DNA of 64,000 nucleotides. Origin: Lumbricus terrestris (lineage: Eukaryota; Annelida; Clitellata; Crassiclitellata; Lumbricidae). Of the stretch, positions 19,494 through 31,244 are shown one piece after another. The notes beneath the pieces were generated by a model that did no database searches, was not told the origin of the DNA, and saw nothing but the letters and a program-made list of their open reading frames with translations. Where the stretch lies: the NCBI GenBank assembly GCA_949752735.1, contig OX457043.1, positions 2,280,367-2,344,366 of the forward strand, in the 5' to 3' direction. How positions within the stretch are numbered: the first letter of the stretch is position 1; every line of letters starts with the position of its first letter. The translations under genes and the position numbers were made by a program.

Positions 19494-22400
19494 TCACTCT
19501 GGACATAAATCGTATGCTTTGAGGTTCCAGGTTTTGTCATTATTCAAGCCAACTTCCTCGAGAACCAATAGCTGTTTAGTATCTTTCAAGTAACACGAAG
19601 TTATTCGTTTCGTCCAACCATTGGATTTATCCTCCAGGATCTGATTACGGGCGAGGTCTAACGTTAGTGTTGATACCGAACCACAGAATGTATTCCAATT
19701 CATTGTGTTAGAGCCACACTGCAAGAAGATGTGGTAAGGCGACAAATTAAAACACTGTGGCTCGCCCCGATAATTTGCATCATTTGAAGTTTGAAGATGG
19801 CTGATAATAGACCCATTTCTCCTGAACATATACATACTGTTCCCTCCCATACCAATGAACTTTCCAGAGGGAGTTTCACAAACGCGCCGTGGCAACGGAA
19901 TTGTCCCTGGAAGCCAGCAACGTTGCTTAAGGATGGCATGTTCATTGTAGACTTCCAGACACACTGGTGCACTATTTCTCAACATTATTAGCTCTGCGTT
20001 GGCAGAAACATTGAAAGCGTTCACTTCCTTGACTTTGTCCAACCAACGACTGACCCGGTGATCAGAGACGGAAACTTTCCAGATACAATCTGCATCCTTC
20101 TCATGAATGTACAGACATGCTGTCTTAGAACAAGAAACGATGTCAGTCGGGGATTTTATCTCCGGTATCTCTATTTCTCCGACGGATGCGAAAGGTTGTT
20201 GAAGGCGACGAATGGAGATGGAATTCGACAGCACGTACAGCTTATCATGCAGTTCTGCATGTCACACACCTTTCTGTCATCAAGCTTAATCACCCACGAT
20301 TGCGACATTTTAAGCGGACATTTAACTAAAACAGACAAGTAAAGTTGTAAAGGCTAGACGTCTAAAGATAGAAGCGCACAAATAATGTGTGTGGCGGTAA
20401 GTTGCCAAGAATGAATCAGCGCCTAAAACTAACCACTCTGTGATTGGCAGCGAATACTGAAACTTGATTGTCACGGGATGTTGTCGTACAGTCGTAGCTA
20501 GCAGGCGACTATAATAATAGCAATACTACTACTACTACTACTACTAATATTATTATTGTTATAGGCGAATGAATAATAATAACAATAATAATATTATTGT
20601 TATTATTATATCACCATCATCATCGTCATCGTCATCATCATCATCGTCATCATCATGATCGTCTTCATCATCATCATCGTCATTGTCGCCGTCGTCGTCG
20701 CAAATTCATCCAGTTAACTCTTGGATGCTTTGAGTCCAACCTGTGAAAAAATCCTAAATTTAGCTATTTGTCGAAGCTAGCAGGTAACTATAATAATAAT
20801 AATAATATTCATCTGGTCACCTGGTGCTCTGGCGACAGACTACAGTCGTGGTGTATCCTAATAATAATATTAGGCCATTATTATTATTACATCATCATCG
20901 TCACTGTCGTCGTCGCCGTCGCCGTCGCCTCCACCACCACCACCACCGCCGCCGCCGCTGCCGCCGCCGCCGCCGCCACCACCACCACCACCACCACCAC
21001 CACCACCACCACCACCACCACCACCACCACCACCACCACCACCACCACCATCATCATCATCGGTTCCACGACAACTGGTCTACCGACAACTCGTCTACCG
21101 ACAACTCGTCTCCGGACAATTGGTCTAACGACAACTGGTCTACAGACGAATAGTATTGATGAAATAGAAGCTGGATTTATGAAAATGGTTTCTTAGCTTA
21201 AATGGAAGCTGGATCGATGATTTTATTCATGTTTTTCGACATGCATCCAGCTTCTACTTCATATCTAAAAATACCTTCATCCAGCTTCTATTTCTCACCC
21301 GTTATTTTCGTCAATCCAGCTTCTATTTCAGATATAAAACAATACCCTTATCCAGCTTCCATTACTTAAGCGTTTTTCATCAATCCAGCTTCTATTTCAG
21401 ATCGAGAAATACTTTCATCCAGCTTTTATTTCTCATGCGTTATTTTCGTCAATCCAGCTTCCATTTCACCTGTAAAAGAGCCATCATCCAGATTTCATTT
21501 CTCTTACGTTTTTTTCATCAATCTAACCTCCATTTCACCTGTAAAAACTTTCATCCAGCTTCTATTTCTCAAGCGCTGGATCAGTTGTCTGTAGACCAGT
21601 TGTCGTAGACGAATTGTCCGGAGACCACTTGTCGTTAGACGAGTTGTCGGTAGACGAGTTGTCGTGACACCATCATCATCATGTTCATTATTGTTATTAT
21701 CATTATTATTATTGTAATTATCAGCATTATTGTAATCATCGTCTTCATCATCATCGTCATTGTCGCCGTCGTCGCAAATTCATTCAGTTTATTCTTGGCT
21801 GCTTTGAGTCCAGCCTTTGAAAAAATCTTAGGGCCTAAATTTAGCTATTCATGGCAAAAACGTGCTTGAGCCTTGAGATGACAATAAAATTGCATCAAAA
21901 AGCGTTGAAATTAAATTTAAAAGTAGAAATAACCTTACTAGTAAGTTTTCCAACAGCATTGCTCAAAGCAGTCAAAACTTGTGAAATGTCGGTTTTCTGG
22001 ATTGAAAACTCAATTGAGAAAAGTCTGCTTTTCCAGCGCCCCTCAGGGCGAGTCTTTAGGTCATCGGCGATGTTACGTAGAACACCTTCGGCCTCACAAG
22101 TGCATCTGGGAGTTATGTTGCTCTTGATCAGATCACAGTATTCTTTAAACTTCTCAAAAGTATAGACGTGTTCATCGATCCTTCTTCTTTCCATTTCAAT
22201 CTCCTCCAGTCTTTCCTTTGCAAGCACATCCAGTTCCTTTAGCAAAGCATTCGCTTCCATGCGGACAAACTCCGTGATTTCGTCACATCGTTTTCCAATA
22301 TCTTCTTTCATTTCCTTGACCGTCTTCAACACTTTGACCTGTTCGTTGGAAAGTTTCTCCCTCTCTCTGTCAAAATGGTTCTGTATAACAAACAGACGTC

Positions 22401-22812
22401 CATATTCGGCCTTTGCCTGTTTAGAAACCAAATCCGCAACATCGTTCACTCCGGAACAATTGTGCGAACTGTGATTTTCCTTTTCACACTCAGCGCAAAT
22501 GACTTGTCTGCAGCAGGCACAATACAATTCAGCCAACACCCCATCGTGATCAGAACAGAATTCGGACTCTTTAAATTTCTTTGTTTCCTTCTGATCATTC
22601 AGCGTAACAACAAGGTGCTCACCCACCTCTGCGTGTGTTGTTTCACACAACAGACACAATTTCTTCTCGCATTTAATGCAGAAACGCACAGCTAATGTTG
22701 TCGCGTCATAATCAGTTTCTTTGCAGTTGTCGCAGATCTGCTTTTCCTCTCCATCGTCTTGTAAATTATTGTCTCCTGCAACATCGGACACTGCCTTCAA
22801 ATCTATCTCCAT
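19494..22812 (-). CDS. TRIM-like gene A: B-boxes, coiled coil, propeller-like exon; no RING
   Basis: Two coding exons. Exon 1 (22812-21939) encodes two B-boxes (CDNC...CIKC...CLLC and CSDH...CACC...CAEC), then a coiled coil. There is no RING in front: the protein starts about 26 residues before B-box 1, where paralogues B and C have ~90. The donor (minus strand ACTA/GTAAGG) lies at the same position and phase as in B and C. Exon 2 (down to 19494) is the propeller-like domain (SPTDIVSCSKT, CIWKVSVSDHRVSRWLDK). The acceptor homologous to B and C (exon from 20325) leads into a frame break. A downstream AG (exon from 20254) keeps the frame and gives 544 residues, but loses the start of the propeller. 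Either splicing has shifted or this is a decaying copy. TRIM proteins without RING usually act as adaptors rather than ubiquitin ligases. Confidence 0.7.
20515..21061. repeat. Microsatellite cluster in the intron of gene A
   Basis: Successive (CTA)n, (TTA/AAT)n, (ATC/GTC)n and a long (CAC)n/(CGC)n tract (about 20930-21050). Long open frames here encode homopolymers (His, Thr, Val) and are artefacts. The tract 20655-20785 is repeated directly at about 21735-21850, including CCGTCGTCGCAAATTCAT and CTAAATTTAGCTATT. Confidence 0.85.
21062..21671. mobile_element. Foldback/MITE element I (GGT ends) in gene A intron
   Basis: 610 bp. The ends GGTTCCACGACAACTGG and, inverted, GGTGTCACGACAACTCG begin ~90-bp inverted arms built of an 18-bp unit (CGACAACTGGTCTAC). 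The flanks ATCATCATC (21053-21061 and 21672-21680) fit a 9-bp target duplication, though they sit in a microsatellite. The interior is a tandem array of alternating ~37-bp units containing ATCCAGCTTCTATTTC. There is no transposase. Confidence 0.7.
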
Positions 22813-23164
22813 TCTTGGTTTCGATTTTCCAATGCTAAATGATACAGCGAACGTTTTCTAGAATGGTTCAGACACCCTTTACATCGGAATAAAGCAATGA
22901 GCACACAAATACTAATATAAGCGTTTACGAACCACTCGAGTAATGAAATAAAACTCTAAAAATCTGTTGCGATGCTACAAACAATAACAAGGCCTAGCGA
23001 TCGGAATTTGGCCGCACATGCGTCTACATAACCTTCAGTCTATGATAATAAAGCCACTGAACTCATTTATAGAACAGACTTTAGAGAGCCGTGGTAATAC
23101 CTACGCCTGGGTATTTCCGATCCAAACAGTAGGTTTATCGAACGCGCATGTCCAAAAGGTCTTC
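22813..23164. other. 5' flank of TRIM-like gene A
   Basis: No RING-coding remnant and no repeat recognised. Presumed promoter and 5' UTR for the minus-strand gene; no motif was assigned. Confidence 0.4.
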
Positions 23165-23442
23165 GAAGTAAGTAAGTAGCCTTTATTTGCAACGCACATG
23201 ACCTACATTGCACAGAATGATTGTAGGCCTATACAATTTAGAAGGAAAAAATACTATAACAGAAGCCGATTATAAGTTCCCACAACGTCCTGCACAGCAA
23301 CACAAATTATTATTGTAGCCAAGGCGCTTCGTTGAAACAATTAAGTTGCTTTTAAACGCTTCAGATGCAAGAGCGCATCTGAATCTGTGAGCGGCGCTAT
23401 ACAAGTGTTCAATTACAATTACAATTACAATTACAAAAGAGA
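23165..23442 (+). repeat. LINE or SINE 3' end with (ACAATT)n tail
   Basis: Ends with GAGCGGCGCTATACAAGTG followed by four to five AATTAC units. The 'GGCGCTATA-AA-T' closing motif plus simple tail is common at ends of CR1/L2-type LINEs and their SINEs. Similar closings occur near 45.75 kb and 55.31 kb. Confidence 0.45.
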
Positions 23443-23775
23443 AGGCAGCATGAATCGTAATCGTAATCTCCGGACTTCTACAGCGCCCACAAAAGAGAAG
23501 TCGTGGGAACCAGCTTATTCGCAGGCGCTTAATCAAAACAAAATCCATAGGCAGCGGTTCAAGTCCGGAGAGTCAGGCAGGCAGATAAATGCATGGACGG
23601 CTAAGGTGGGTGATGGCTAGAGTTGAAACGACCAGGGATGTGAGGAGATGAGGAAGAATCAGGATAGGATTTGTGAAAGAGCAATATTTTCAGTTTTGAG
23701 TGAAAGACATGTGGGGAGATAACGAGAGGTGGAGTTTTGGTGAAGGATGTTCTCTCTCTTGCAAAGTAAGTGCTT
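23443..23775 (-). pseudogene. LINE family 2, 3' fragment
   Basis: Begins with the same (AATCGT)n tail and the ACAGCGCCCA...ACCAGCTTATTC 3' signature as the 18-kb copy. Minus-strand translation gives FHSKLKILLFHKSYPDSS, the LINE ORF2 C-terminus. It lies tail-to-tail with the previous feature. Confidence 0.65.
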
Positions 23776-24128
23776 GTTCTCACGGAGACATGGCAAGAAA
23801 GTTACTGGCGAATGCAGCGCCAATGGATTGCGATTTCTGGAAGACTTTCTAATAGCATAACGCTTTAGAAAATATAGCCTAAGCTATTCTAATTTATGGA
23901 TTTCTCACATAGGCCTCACATGAATTTTCCATCAACCAGACTTTTCATAAAGTCGACTATAAATAGTGGACCTATAGCGCTTGGTTCGGTGACCAGAGCA
24001 GGAATTAGATTCCAATGTAAAGAGTATCCCAGAAGACAATGTCGGACAATTGCGTGTGCCCTATGATGGATGCGCTGCTTGATCCATGGTCAGTAGAGGA
24101 TAGCGCGGAATCATAATAACAATGGCAA

Positions 24129-24296
24129 CAGTGGTGTAGTCCTAAAAAATGAAGTGGGGGGACGCCTGGAAAATGAAGTGGGGGGACGCCATGGAAATTG
24201 AAGTAGAAACTGTAGCAAAAAGTGCAATCTTGCAAGAATTTTGCAAAAAAGTGGGGGGACGGCGTCCCCCCGCGTCCCCGCCCCACTACACCACTG
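24129..24296. mobile_element. hAT-type MITE, 168 bp
   Basis: The inverted ends CAGTGGTGTAGT (24129) and its complement (24296) are flanked by the 8-bp direct duplication AATGGCAA (24121-24128, 24297-24304). TIRs starting CAGTG and 8-bp duplications are hAT hallmarks. The interior is GTGGGGGGAC-rich with no coding capacity. It is inserted at the edge of a family 2 LINE fragment. Confidence 0.88.
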
Positions 24297-24650
24297 AATG
24301 GCAATCACAATCTCCAAAATTTTAAAGCGCCACTGCCAGCCTAGCGCAGTGGGCTTAGCCTTTGATAGGGGCTTATCCCCCTTACCCCCTAGCGTAGCCA
24401 CTGATGAGCACTGTGTCAAATAAGAAGGGTTAGGCCTATACGGAGGAGTAGTCCGAAGCGGTCGTAGTCCGGATACCAAAGAATGAGAGGTGAAGAGTAG
24501 CTGTTAGGGTGGGTGCCATTTACGTAGAAAACTAGAAGGTGGAGGATCCGATGAGGAACCGTAAAAGATCGGAATTCAAGAGGAGTCAGATCATTTTTCG
24601 ACAGTCAGATGATCGAGTAGAGCGGATTAGTTGATTGGCGAAGAGTTTAT
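24297..24650 (-). pseudogene. Degenerate LINE family 2, 3' fragment
   Basis: Keeps the CTCCAAAATTTTAAAGCGCC 3' signature and scattered matches to the 18.1-18.6 kb copy (GATCGGAATTC, TCAGATCATT), but no readable frame. Confidence 0.5.
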
Positions 24651-25838
24651 GATGATATCTTGGCTGAGTATCAAGAACGCATAGACGTGGCGGAACCTAC
24701 ATGTATGGTGACCCCACCGCAGACCACTCTCCAAAGATGCAAGCAGAACTGTGGAAGTCCACAGTAACCTAGAGCGAAGAACAGTTATTGTAATCCAATA
24801 AAGGTGTTGACTGGAGTAACGGCAGAGGAAGAAGAAGGGGGAGGGGGACGACCCACAGTCGGAGAACATGAAATTGTTCGTGCGTGCCATGTGAAAATTA
24901 ATTGTTAATGTATGGATCGAGGCTTTCAAGAAAATTCTGCAGAATTTCGATAACCTCGATAGCCTACAGGCCTGTACTTATCATTATTTTTACAACAAGA
25001 ACAAGGCATTTTTGAGTACAATAAAGCTATCAAAAGTGTGAATATAACTAATTGACTAGTCGATGATTTGTAACTTAGGATTTAATTGGTTAAGCGTTGA
25101 GGAATTTAGAAACCTATTTAGCATGATTAGGCCTATTCGTCAGGATCAAAACAAGCAGATGACTGATGGGTCATATTTATTAAGTTGATCAAGTATATCG
25201 TAATCTATAATTTTGCCAACTGATAGGTAGTTTATTCACCCAACTTCAGACTTAAACCCGACAGCATCGTGTAATAACAATTATTGCCTGGAGACCGAGA
25301 AACCAATGCATTATTTAATGAAGATGTGTCAAAATATTCAGACAGACTCGATCTTCTCGTTTCTTATACGGTACTAGAATTATAGGTGAGGCTCAATATA
25401 ATATTGGTCCCTCTCTTCAGAGTAGGCCTACGCTGTCCCCATCTACTGAATCTCAAATTGTTGCTTGTACATGTAATTTGTTTCCTCCTCTACTTTGACA
25501 AAGCCTATTCCATCTCGTGGTTATCTGCGCACGGGGGGGGACTTTTAAATATAACATTGCCGAGAAAATTAACTACAATCAATTTAAACTTCAAGCTAAC
25601 AACTGAATTGAACAAGATATATATATATATATATAGGCCTACAAAAATATAAATACAAAGATATCTTAAATTATAAAACAGAAAGTTTGTCCTTCCAGAT
25701 GTGTGTGTTGACTCTTCTTTACAAAATAGGCTCGGAAATGAAACAGCGTCGCTTTATCAAAATTTTCGCAATTTATTCTTGCCCAAATTATAAGGTCAAC
25801 GCAACTATTTTCAGCTTTTAATTCAATTCAAAACCAGA
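24651..25838. other. Intergenic, AT-rich
   Basis: No gene recognised. Contains a short (TA)n at 25617-25633. 25060-25200 faintly resembles 30745-30900 (GGATCAA-ACA-GCAGA-(A/G)ACTGA), perhaps an old duplication. Confidence 0.4.
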
Positions 25839-25846
25839 GTTATTAG

Positions 25847-28321
25847 CAGTGGCGGCGCCAGGGGGGGGCTGGAGGGGGCTAAGCCCCCCTAAATGCGGCT
25901 CAGCCCCCCCCAAAGCAAAATGCGGAAAATGTCTATAACGGCTAATTTCGTAATACGAAAACTAGACAATCATCAACGGCATCGAAATCTATTTGAGAAT
26001 GAAGTTAGCGACTTCATTTCTTGGCCTCAGTCTATGAAAACGGGTGACAAGTTTGCACCCTTACCTTTTGACCATACAACCGGACAGGGTTGTCGAAATT
26101 GTCGAAGAAACATCATGGCTCTTAGACACCTCGTTTCCGATTGAAACCGTTTCATAAGTATTAGACGTATAGAAATATCGAAATTGCCTAGTCCTTCAAA
26201 AAGTGGTGCAACGCTGTATTTTCTCTTGATTTTTCGCACATATCACAAAATTAATCATCGTCACAAAAGAATGTTCAGGATTTTCTCCCTCCTGCAATCA
26301 ACTATATAATCACAGCGTAGATGCTTGCGCCAGTGGCGTCGTCAGAGGGCTGGGGGTTATAACCTCTAAATGCGGTTCAGCCCCCCAAAGCAAAAAGCAG
26401 AAAATATCCATTACGGCTTATTTCGTAATAAGAAAGCTAGACAATGGTCAATGGCATCGAAATCAACTATGTATACAATATTATATATATAAATTAAGTT
26501 GTTTAGGTCAATTAATTCGCTGCATAGCAAATGCTACAAATTTAGTGAACCAGTTTTGTTGCATTTAGCAGCTGCCTACTGTAAACCGTTTCTTCTTTAT
26601 GGAATTGAAGCTGTTAGCATACCAAAAGTGAGCTGAACTATTTAGAGTACACTTACAGCTCTGCACTCTGCAGTATGTAAAATTTTTAAAGTCTCCCATA
26701 GTAGTGTTGCATCTGTACTGCACATCATGCATGAAAATAATATTACAGACTGCTGGTTATCCAGAATATTGCGTTTTATACAGAAATGCCTTTGACACAA
26801 CAATGTAGTTGTCAGATTTGCGTCATGTTTCTCTTACACACCTCAAATGTGAGCGCTCTTGTTATTTTCGGTATAATAATTATTATATTCTTGTTGTGTA
26901 AACCACCACTGTCTGGAAATGTAGGCCTACGTTTGATATAATGGTCAACTAAAAAGTCCTAGTGCTATTAGCATATACAGGTAAAACACTTGGGTTCAGA
27001 TAATTATATGTATATATATATATATACATAAAATAATTGTGTGCATATATCTAAGCATGCATATTTTTGTATTAAGGAAACTTAAACTGTTTTCTGTCAT
27101 TAGTAATATGCAGGCAGATAATTATAATAGTGTTCTGTGAATGCTGTTGGACTTTTTTTGGATTAATTTTTATTTGTGATTATTTTAATTGAATGTCCAG
27201 GGTAACGGTCTCTGTTCAAGTCTGTTGTCATAGACCCTGGTCAAATCGGATCCATCCATTATTGTGATTACTTTTTTATTGTAAAATTTCTGAGTATTAA
27301 TACTGTGTTGGACACCTTTATTGTGATAACTTGGAACTCGAGTCCGTGTCCATGGCCGACTTTTTATACGATAATACTGAATTACACACCATTTTATTGT
27401 AAAATGTATGAATATTAATGCGCTGTTGGACACCTTTATTGTGATTTATTTTTATTTGTGATTATTTCAATTGAATGTTCAGGGTAACGGCCACTGTTGT
27501 CATAGACCCTGGTCAAATCGGATCCGTCCATTATTGTGATTACTTTTTTATTGTAAAATTTCTGAGTAATAATACTGTGTTAGACACCTTTATTGTGATA
27601 ACTTGGAACTGGAGTTCGTGTCCATGGTCGAATTTTTATACGATAATACTTAATTGCACACCATTGTATTGTGGAATTTCTGAATATTAATTCCGTGTTG
27701 GACACCTCTTATTGTGATAACTTAGAACTCTAGTCAACGTGGTTTTTGAGTGCTTGCATATCGGTATGTCAAAGACAATAGGGACTTTACATTACCTCAC
27801 TGTCTGCACCACATAGCTACTCGGGCTGCTGTGTGCACACGCACTGTATATACTGTATCGCCTTTGCTCAGCTCGGTCACCAACTCAGCTCAGATGACGG
27901 AAATTTCGGGGAATGGTACAGTGCGGGCACGGCATAGACTTTACGCGGACGCGTTTGAGGACCTCCCATTCTCTTTTCCCACCTTAGTTGGATACCTTTG
28001 TTTATGATAATTCGGAACTTAATCTATGATTGCGGCCGGATACACCAAAAATCAAAAACCTCAACAAATATTGCTGACTTCGTTTAAATAACCCACTCAA
28101 TCTCCAACTACATCTTGCAATGTGGAGCGCGTTTGTGCCAGTGCACAATTTCTTGTAAAACCCTTGGTCGGTATGTGGTTCGTTCATGCATTCGGCACAC
28201 GCAGCTTCGCACGATTGCAATATGATCGCCCTGGGAAGAAAATGTTCTAGTTGCGTCTCTGGGAGGGAGGAAGGCTTGGGGCTTCAGCCCCCCCAAACCT
28301 GAAATCCTGGCGCCGCCACTG
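25847..28321. mobile_element. Non-autonomous hAT element, 2475 bp
   Basis: The ends CAGTGGCGGCGCCAGG (25847) and its complement (28321) are flanked by an 8-bp duplication GTTATTAG (25839-25846, 28322-28329). The left ~140 bases are repeated inside at 26331 (CAGTGGCGTCGTCAG, then AATGCGG-TCAGCCCCCC). A second internal duplication has period ~282 (about 27162-27444 and 27445-27735), itself made of two ~140-bp halves each ending in GGACACCT-TTATTGTGAT. No transposase frame was seen. Confidence 0.85.
27162..27735. repeat. Tandem duplication inside the hAT element
   Basis: Two 282-bp units, each containing CCAGGGTAACGG then CATAGACCCTGGTCAAATCG. That ~60-bp piece occurs a third time at about 53128-53187, outside this element. 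The half-unit TTATTGTAAAATTTCTGAGT recurs four times. Confidence 0.75.
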
Positions 28322-28329
28322 GTTATTAG

Positions 28330-29271
28330 CGTTTTAAGACAGATTTCATCAATAACAGCTCACTCCCAGCTTTAGTAGAGCTTACAGTTCGCATGACGTC
28401 ATACCCGCCCAGTAATAATTTCCGTAGCGCCCCGCAGGGGCGGGTCACGTTTGGCTTTTTGGGAAAGCGGGGTGGAGGGTTGGCGAAAACCTGAAATTTC
28501 TACTTCCAATCGGAGGACAATGACCATTTTTTGCTAGTTTGAACTGTACAGAAGTGCTTCTACAACTGCACAAATCCATTTAGAACTGCGCATTTTGCGT
28601 ACAATTGCACGTTAAAAAACCCTGAGTAAATGCATTCTATAATTTTATCTAATTTTAGTTTTGGGGGTGTTCAAACACCCAAAGCACCCCCTAGCTACGG
28701 CCTTGCTTTGGCCTCGTGTTCATGAATTCCATCTAGAGCTAAAAGACAATGGGAATCTCATATGAAGGGTTTTTATCATATGCCAACCAATAATATTAGT
28801 AAACGTCCCGAACTTTTTCTTGCTGCCAATTGTAGCATAGTGTACAGTATTTGGGTGCGATCCATGCATTTGAAACATAATAAAAACTAATATTCGGGTC
28901 ACGAACATAGCCTAATAGACTTAGTGGGCTAGTAGGAGCCAAACACGCCAGTGAGTCGGCGCGTGACGAATTTTTCTGAGCATGAAATCATACAGAACCT
29001 CAGCTGGTAGGGAGGTATACCGTAATGGAGGTAAAAGAGAATAATAATAGATTCAAGTATGAGCATAATTATGCTGCGCCCTATATGGAAGCTGGCACCT
29101 CTTTGAAGCCCGAGTTATTATATGACCATGCGTACTTTTGCGTAGGCTTTCTTGTGGCAGTTGGGGCAAGTCAGCCTAAGCTCAGGCTTGAACAGACTTC
29201 AGAGCCTCGGACTTGTGGATTAAGGTACCTGCATATGTAAAACACTTCATATTGGGAGACTACCTTACATT
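28330..29271. other. Intergenic, with one hAT-like terminus
   Basis: No gene. Around 28665-28706, GGGGGTG...CACCCCCTAGCTACGGCC looks like one end of an old hAT element; the partner end was not found. Confidence 0.4.
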
Positions 29272-29640
29272 GGGGGTCCGTGTCTCAGTCGAGAGAGCGT
29301 TGGTTGATAAACTGAGTAGCCTAGTCATAATTGCGGCCTGGGTTCAAGCCTCGCTCAGGCCAAAAAGTTTGAATTTTCTGTTAGCCACCAGTGGCGCATT
29401 CTGTTGTGTTGTTTGCCTCGGGTCTGTTGAAAATAAGATCGCCCCTCCAACTCCTGGCTTGGCCGAACCAGGAGCGTTCCAGCACTTAGGCCATTAGTGT
29501 TAAGCTACCGGTACCGAGTCTCTTGTAGCCGACCTGCGCGTCGTGCGAAGCTGGCCGTATTTCGTAAGCCTATAACTTGTATCTGTAATCATTCTGCAGT
29601 CTGTCAGGTTGAATGTAAATAAACGAAGATTCCCGCAATC
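29272..29640 (+). repeat. tRNA-derived SINE, copy 1 (+)
   Basis: The head resembles a tRNA: an A-box-like GTGTCTCAGTCGAGAGAGCG and a B-box GGGTTCAAGCC. The body then runs TTGAATTTTCTGTTAGCCAC to TAAATAAACGAAGATT. The same head and body occur in reverse at 37790-38142. Its tRNA part is decayed, so it is no functional tRNA gene. Confidence 0.75.
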
Positions 29641-29798
29641 GGCAATGGGCTCAGGGCTGTCCGCCTGATCTAAATGCAGCATTTCATGGTTTCTAAGTAA
29701 TAATAGTCATTTTATTGAAAAACCAGTCGTCATAACGCGACAGTTAGCCTAACAAGCACAAAGGAGCAGCGGATAAAGCCTAGTAGGCCTAAACGTTT

Positions 29799-30137
29799 TT
29801 ATACAGCATCCGTGTTATGAAGTTTTTTATTGTTTTTATTGGTAAGTTCGAATGGATGTGGCCTAGGGCGCAGATTGTATTTGCCAGGACGTCTATAAGA
29901 GAAAAATTTATGAAGAACATGATCTTTGTTTTTAACTATAGCTTGGAAAAGGGCAGCATCAGCAGTATCAGCCATAATGTCTGCTTTTGGGGAGTCTAAG
30001 GGGAGGAATATAGCTCGTCTGACACGTCCCAGGAACCTTTCGATGCGGTCGACCTCTCCCGCGCTCAGCAGTCCCCACCAAGCTGGAGAGGCGTACAGCA
30101 GACGTGCTACTGTAGTAGTGCCACAAGAGACATCCAA
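29799..30137 (-). pseudogene. LINE ORF2 C-terminal fragment (family 3)
   Basis: Minus-strand ARLLYASPAWWGLL...DRIERFLGRVRR...NLRPRPH matches in layout the 56.2-56.7 kb fragment (RLLYAAPAWWG...INRLIRQ...NLRPRHHD). This is the region after the RT of a LINE. Confidence 0.7.
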
Positions 30138-30179
30138 TCCATGTTGTAACCACTCTTGGCTATTCTGGAATGCTCAAAA

Positions 30180-31244
30180 GTGAATTTAAACTGAGTTGCC
30201 AATGCAAAAGCGAGTGAAACTTTTTATTCAGATTCGCCTTGCCAAGCATGATCGACAGGTTAGACGGGTGAAGGGAGGGGGCAAATAAGTTTCAGTCAAG
30301 AAAAAGGGTCGGGCAGGATTTTTAAAAATTAATTAGGACTATCATTCAGAATTTGGGCCAACGTGAGGCGGTCCTTTCAGAAGGACTCTAATTGTCCATG
30401 CGAGTTCTAATAGGCCTTTAGTCTAGACGAATCGAGTGGATTCGGAAAATAATGTTCATAAACACTTTTGAGAAATCAGGACGAAGAGTGTGTGCAAATC
30501 TTGCAGTAGGCTAAAGCTGGTCTTAGTGAAAGTGTTGGAATTTCCAGGTTCGGGTTTCTCCAAAATTATCGGTGTTTTGGTTGATCACGCATGCGTGAGA
30601 ACTTTCTACACATCCGGCACGAATAGGCCTACGCTCAGTTTTGATAAAGTCTTGGTCTGGAGGCGTTCATTTACAACTTGGATGATTTAAAAGTATTTTT
30701 AAAGCTAAATTCAGCTACGCAATAATAAATTTTATGTTGACGTAGAGATAATCAAATAAGTCGAAGTTTTGCAACTTTAATGTCAGATTGTCTGGGTCAG
30801 TTTAAAAGAATTTCGAAATCTATGCGTATGGCCTACATCGAATTCGTCGGGATCAACACAGGCAGACAACTGAGTAATAGGCTATAGATAGCCTAAGTTT
30901 AGTCTTGATAGGACTAGGCCAGAATTGGTACTATAATTTTAATTCACCCTTTTTTCTATTTAATTTCGAATTTATTTCCGTGACGTAATACAGCTAGGTA
31001 TCGTCCTGAAATAAGGTATCCACTTTTACCGGGTATTTTCATATCCATTTGTATTATTCTGAATTAGAAAGCGTCAAATTTAAAATGAATCTTTTGCGTT
31101 TATCCGCTTTGGTTAGCGATAAGGAGAGGAGTTTTTTCCAGCTGACCTATCGGGGAATGTAAACATGAAACAATCCCCCGTTTCCCGGCATATTCCACCG
31201 AATACCCATTGCTGGGGTGTTATGCGACCAACGTGGCTTTCCCT
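30180..31244. other. Left part of the B segmental duplication; no gene
   Basis: 30320-30620 aligns with 42490-42790: ATCATTCAGAATTT, CTTTTGAGAAATCA, then GGGTTTCTCCAAA-TTATCGG and TTGATCACGCATGCG. Both segments lie upstream of a TRIM-like gene in the same orientation, so they belong to one old duplication. No coding content. Confidence 0.6.

Noticed and set aside
20768..21196. Poly-His/Thr/Val open frames
   Set aside because: Translations of (CAC)n and neighbouring microsatellites; no flanking coding signal. They lie in the predicted intron of gene A.
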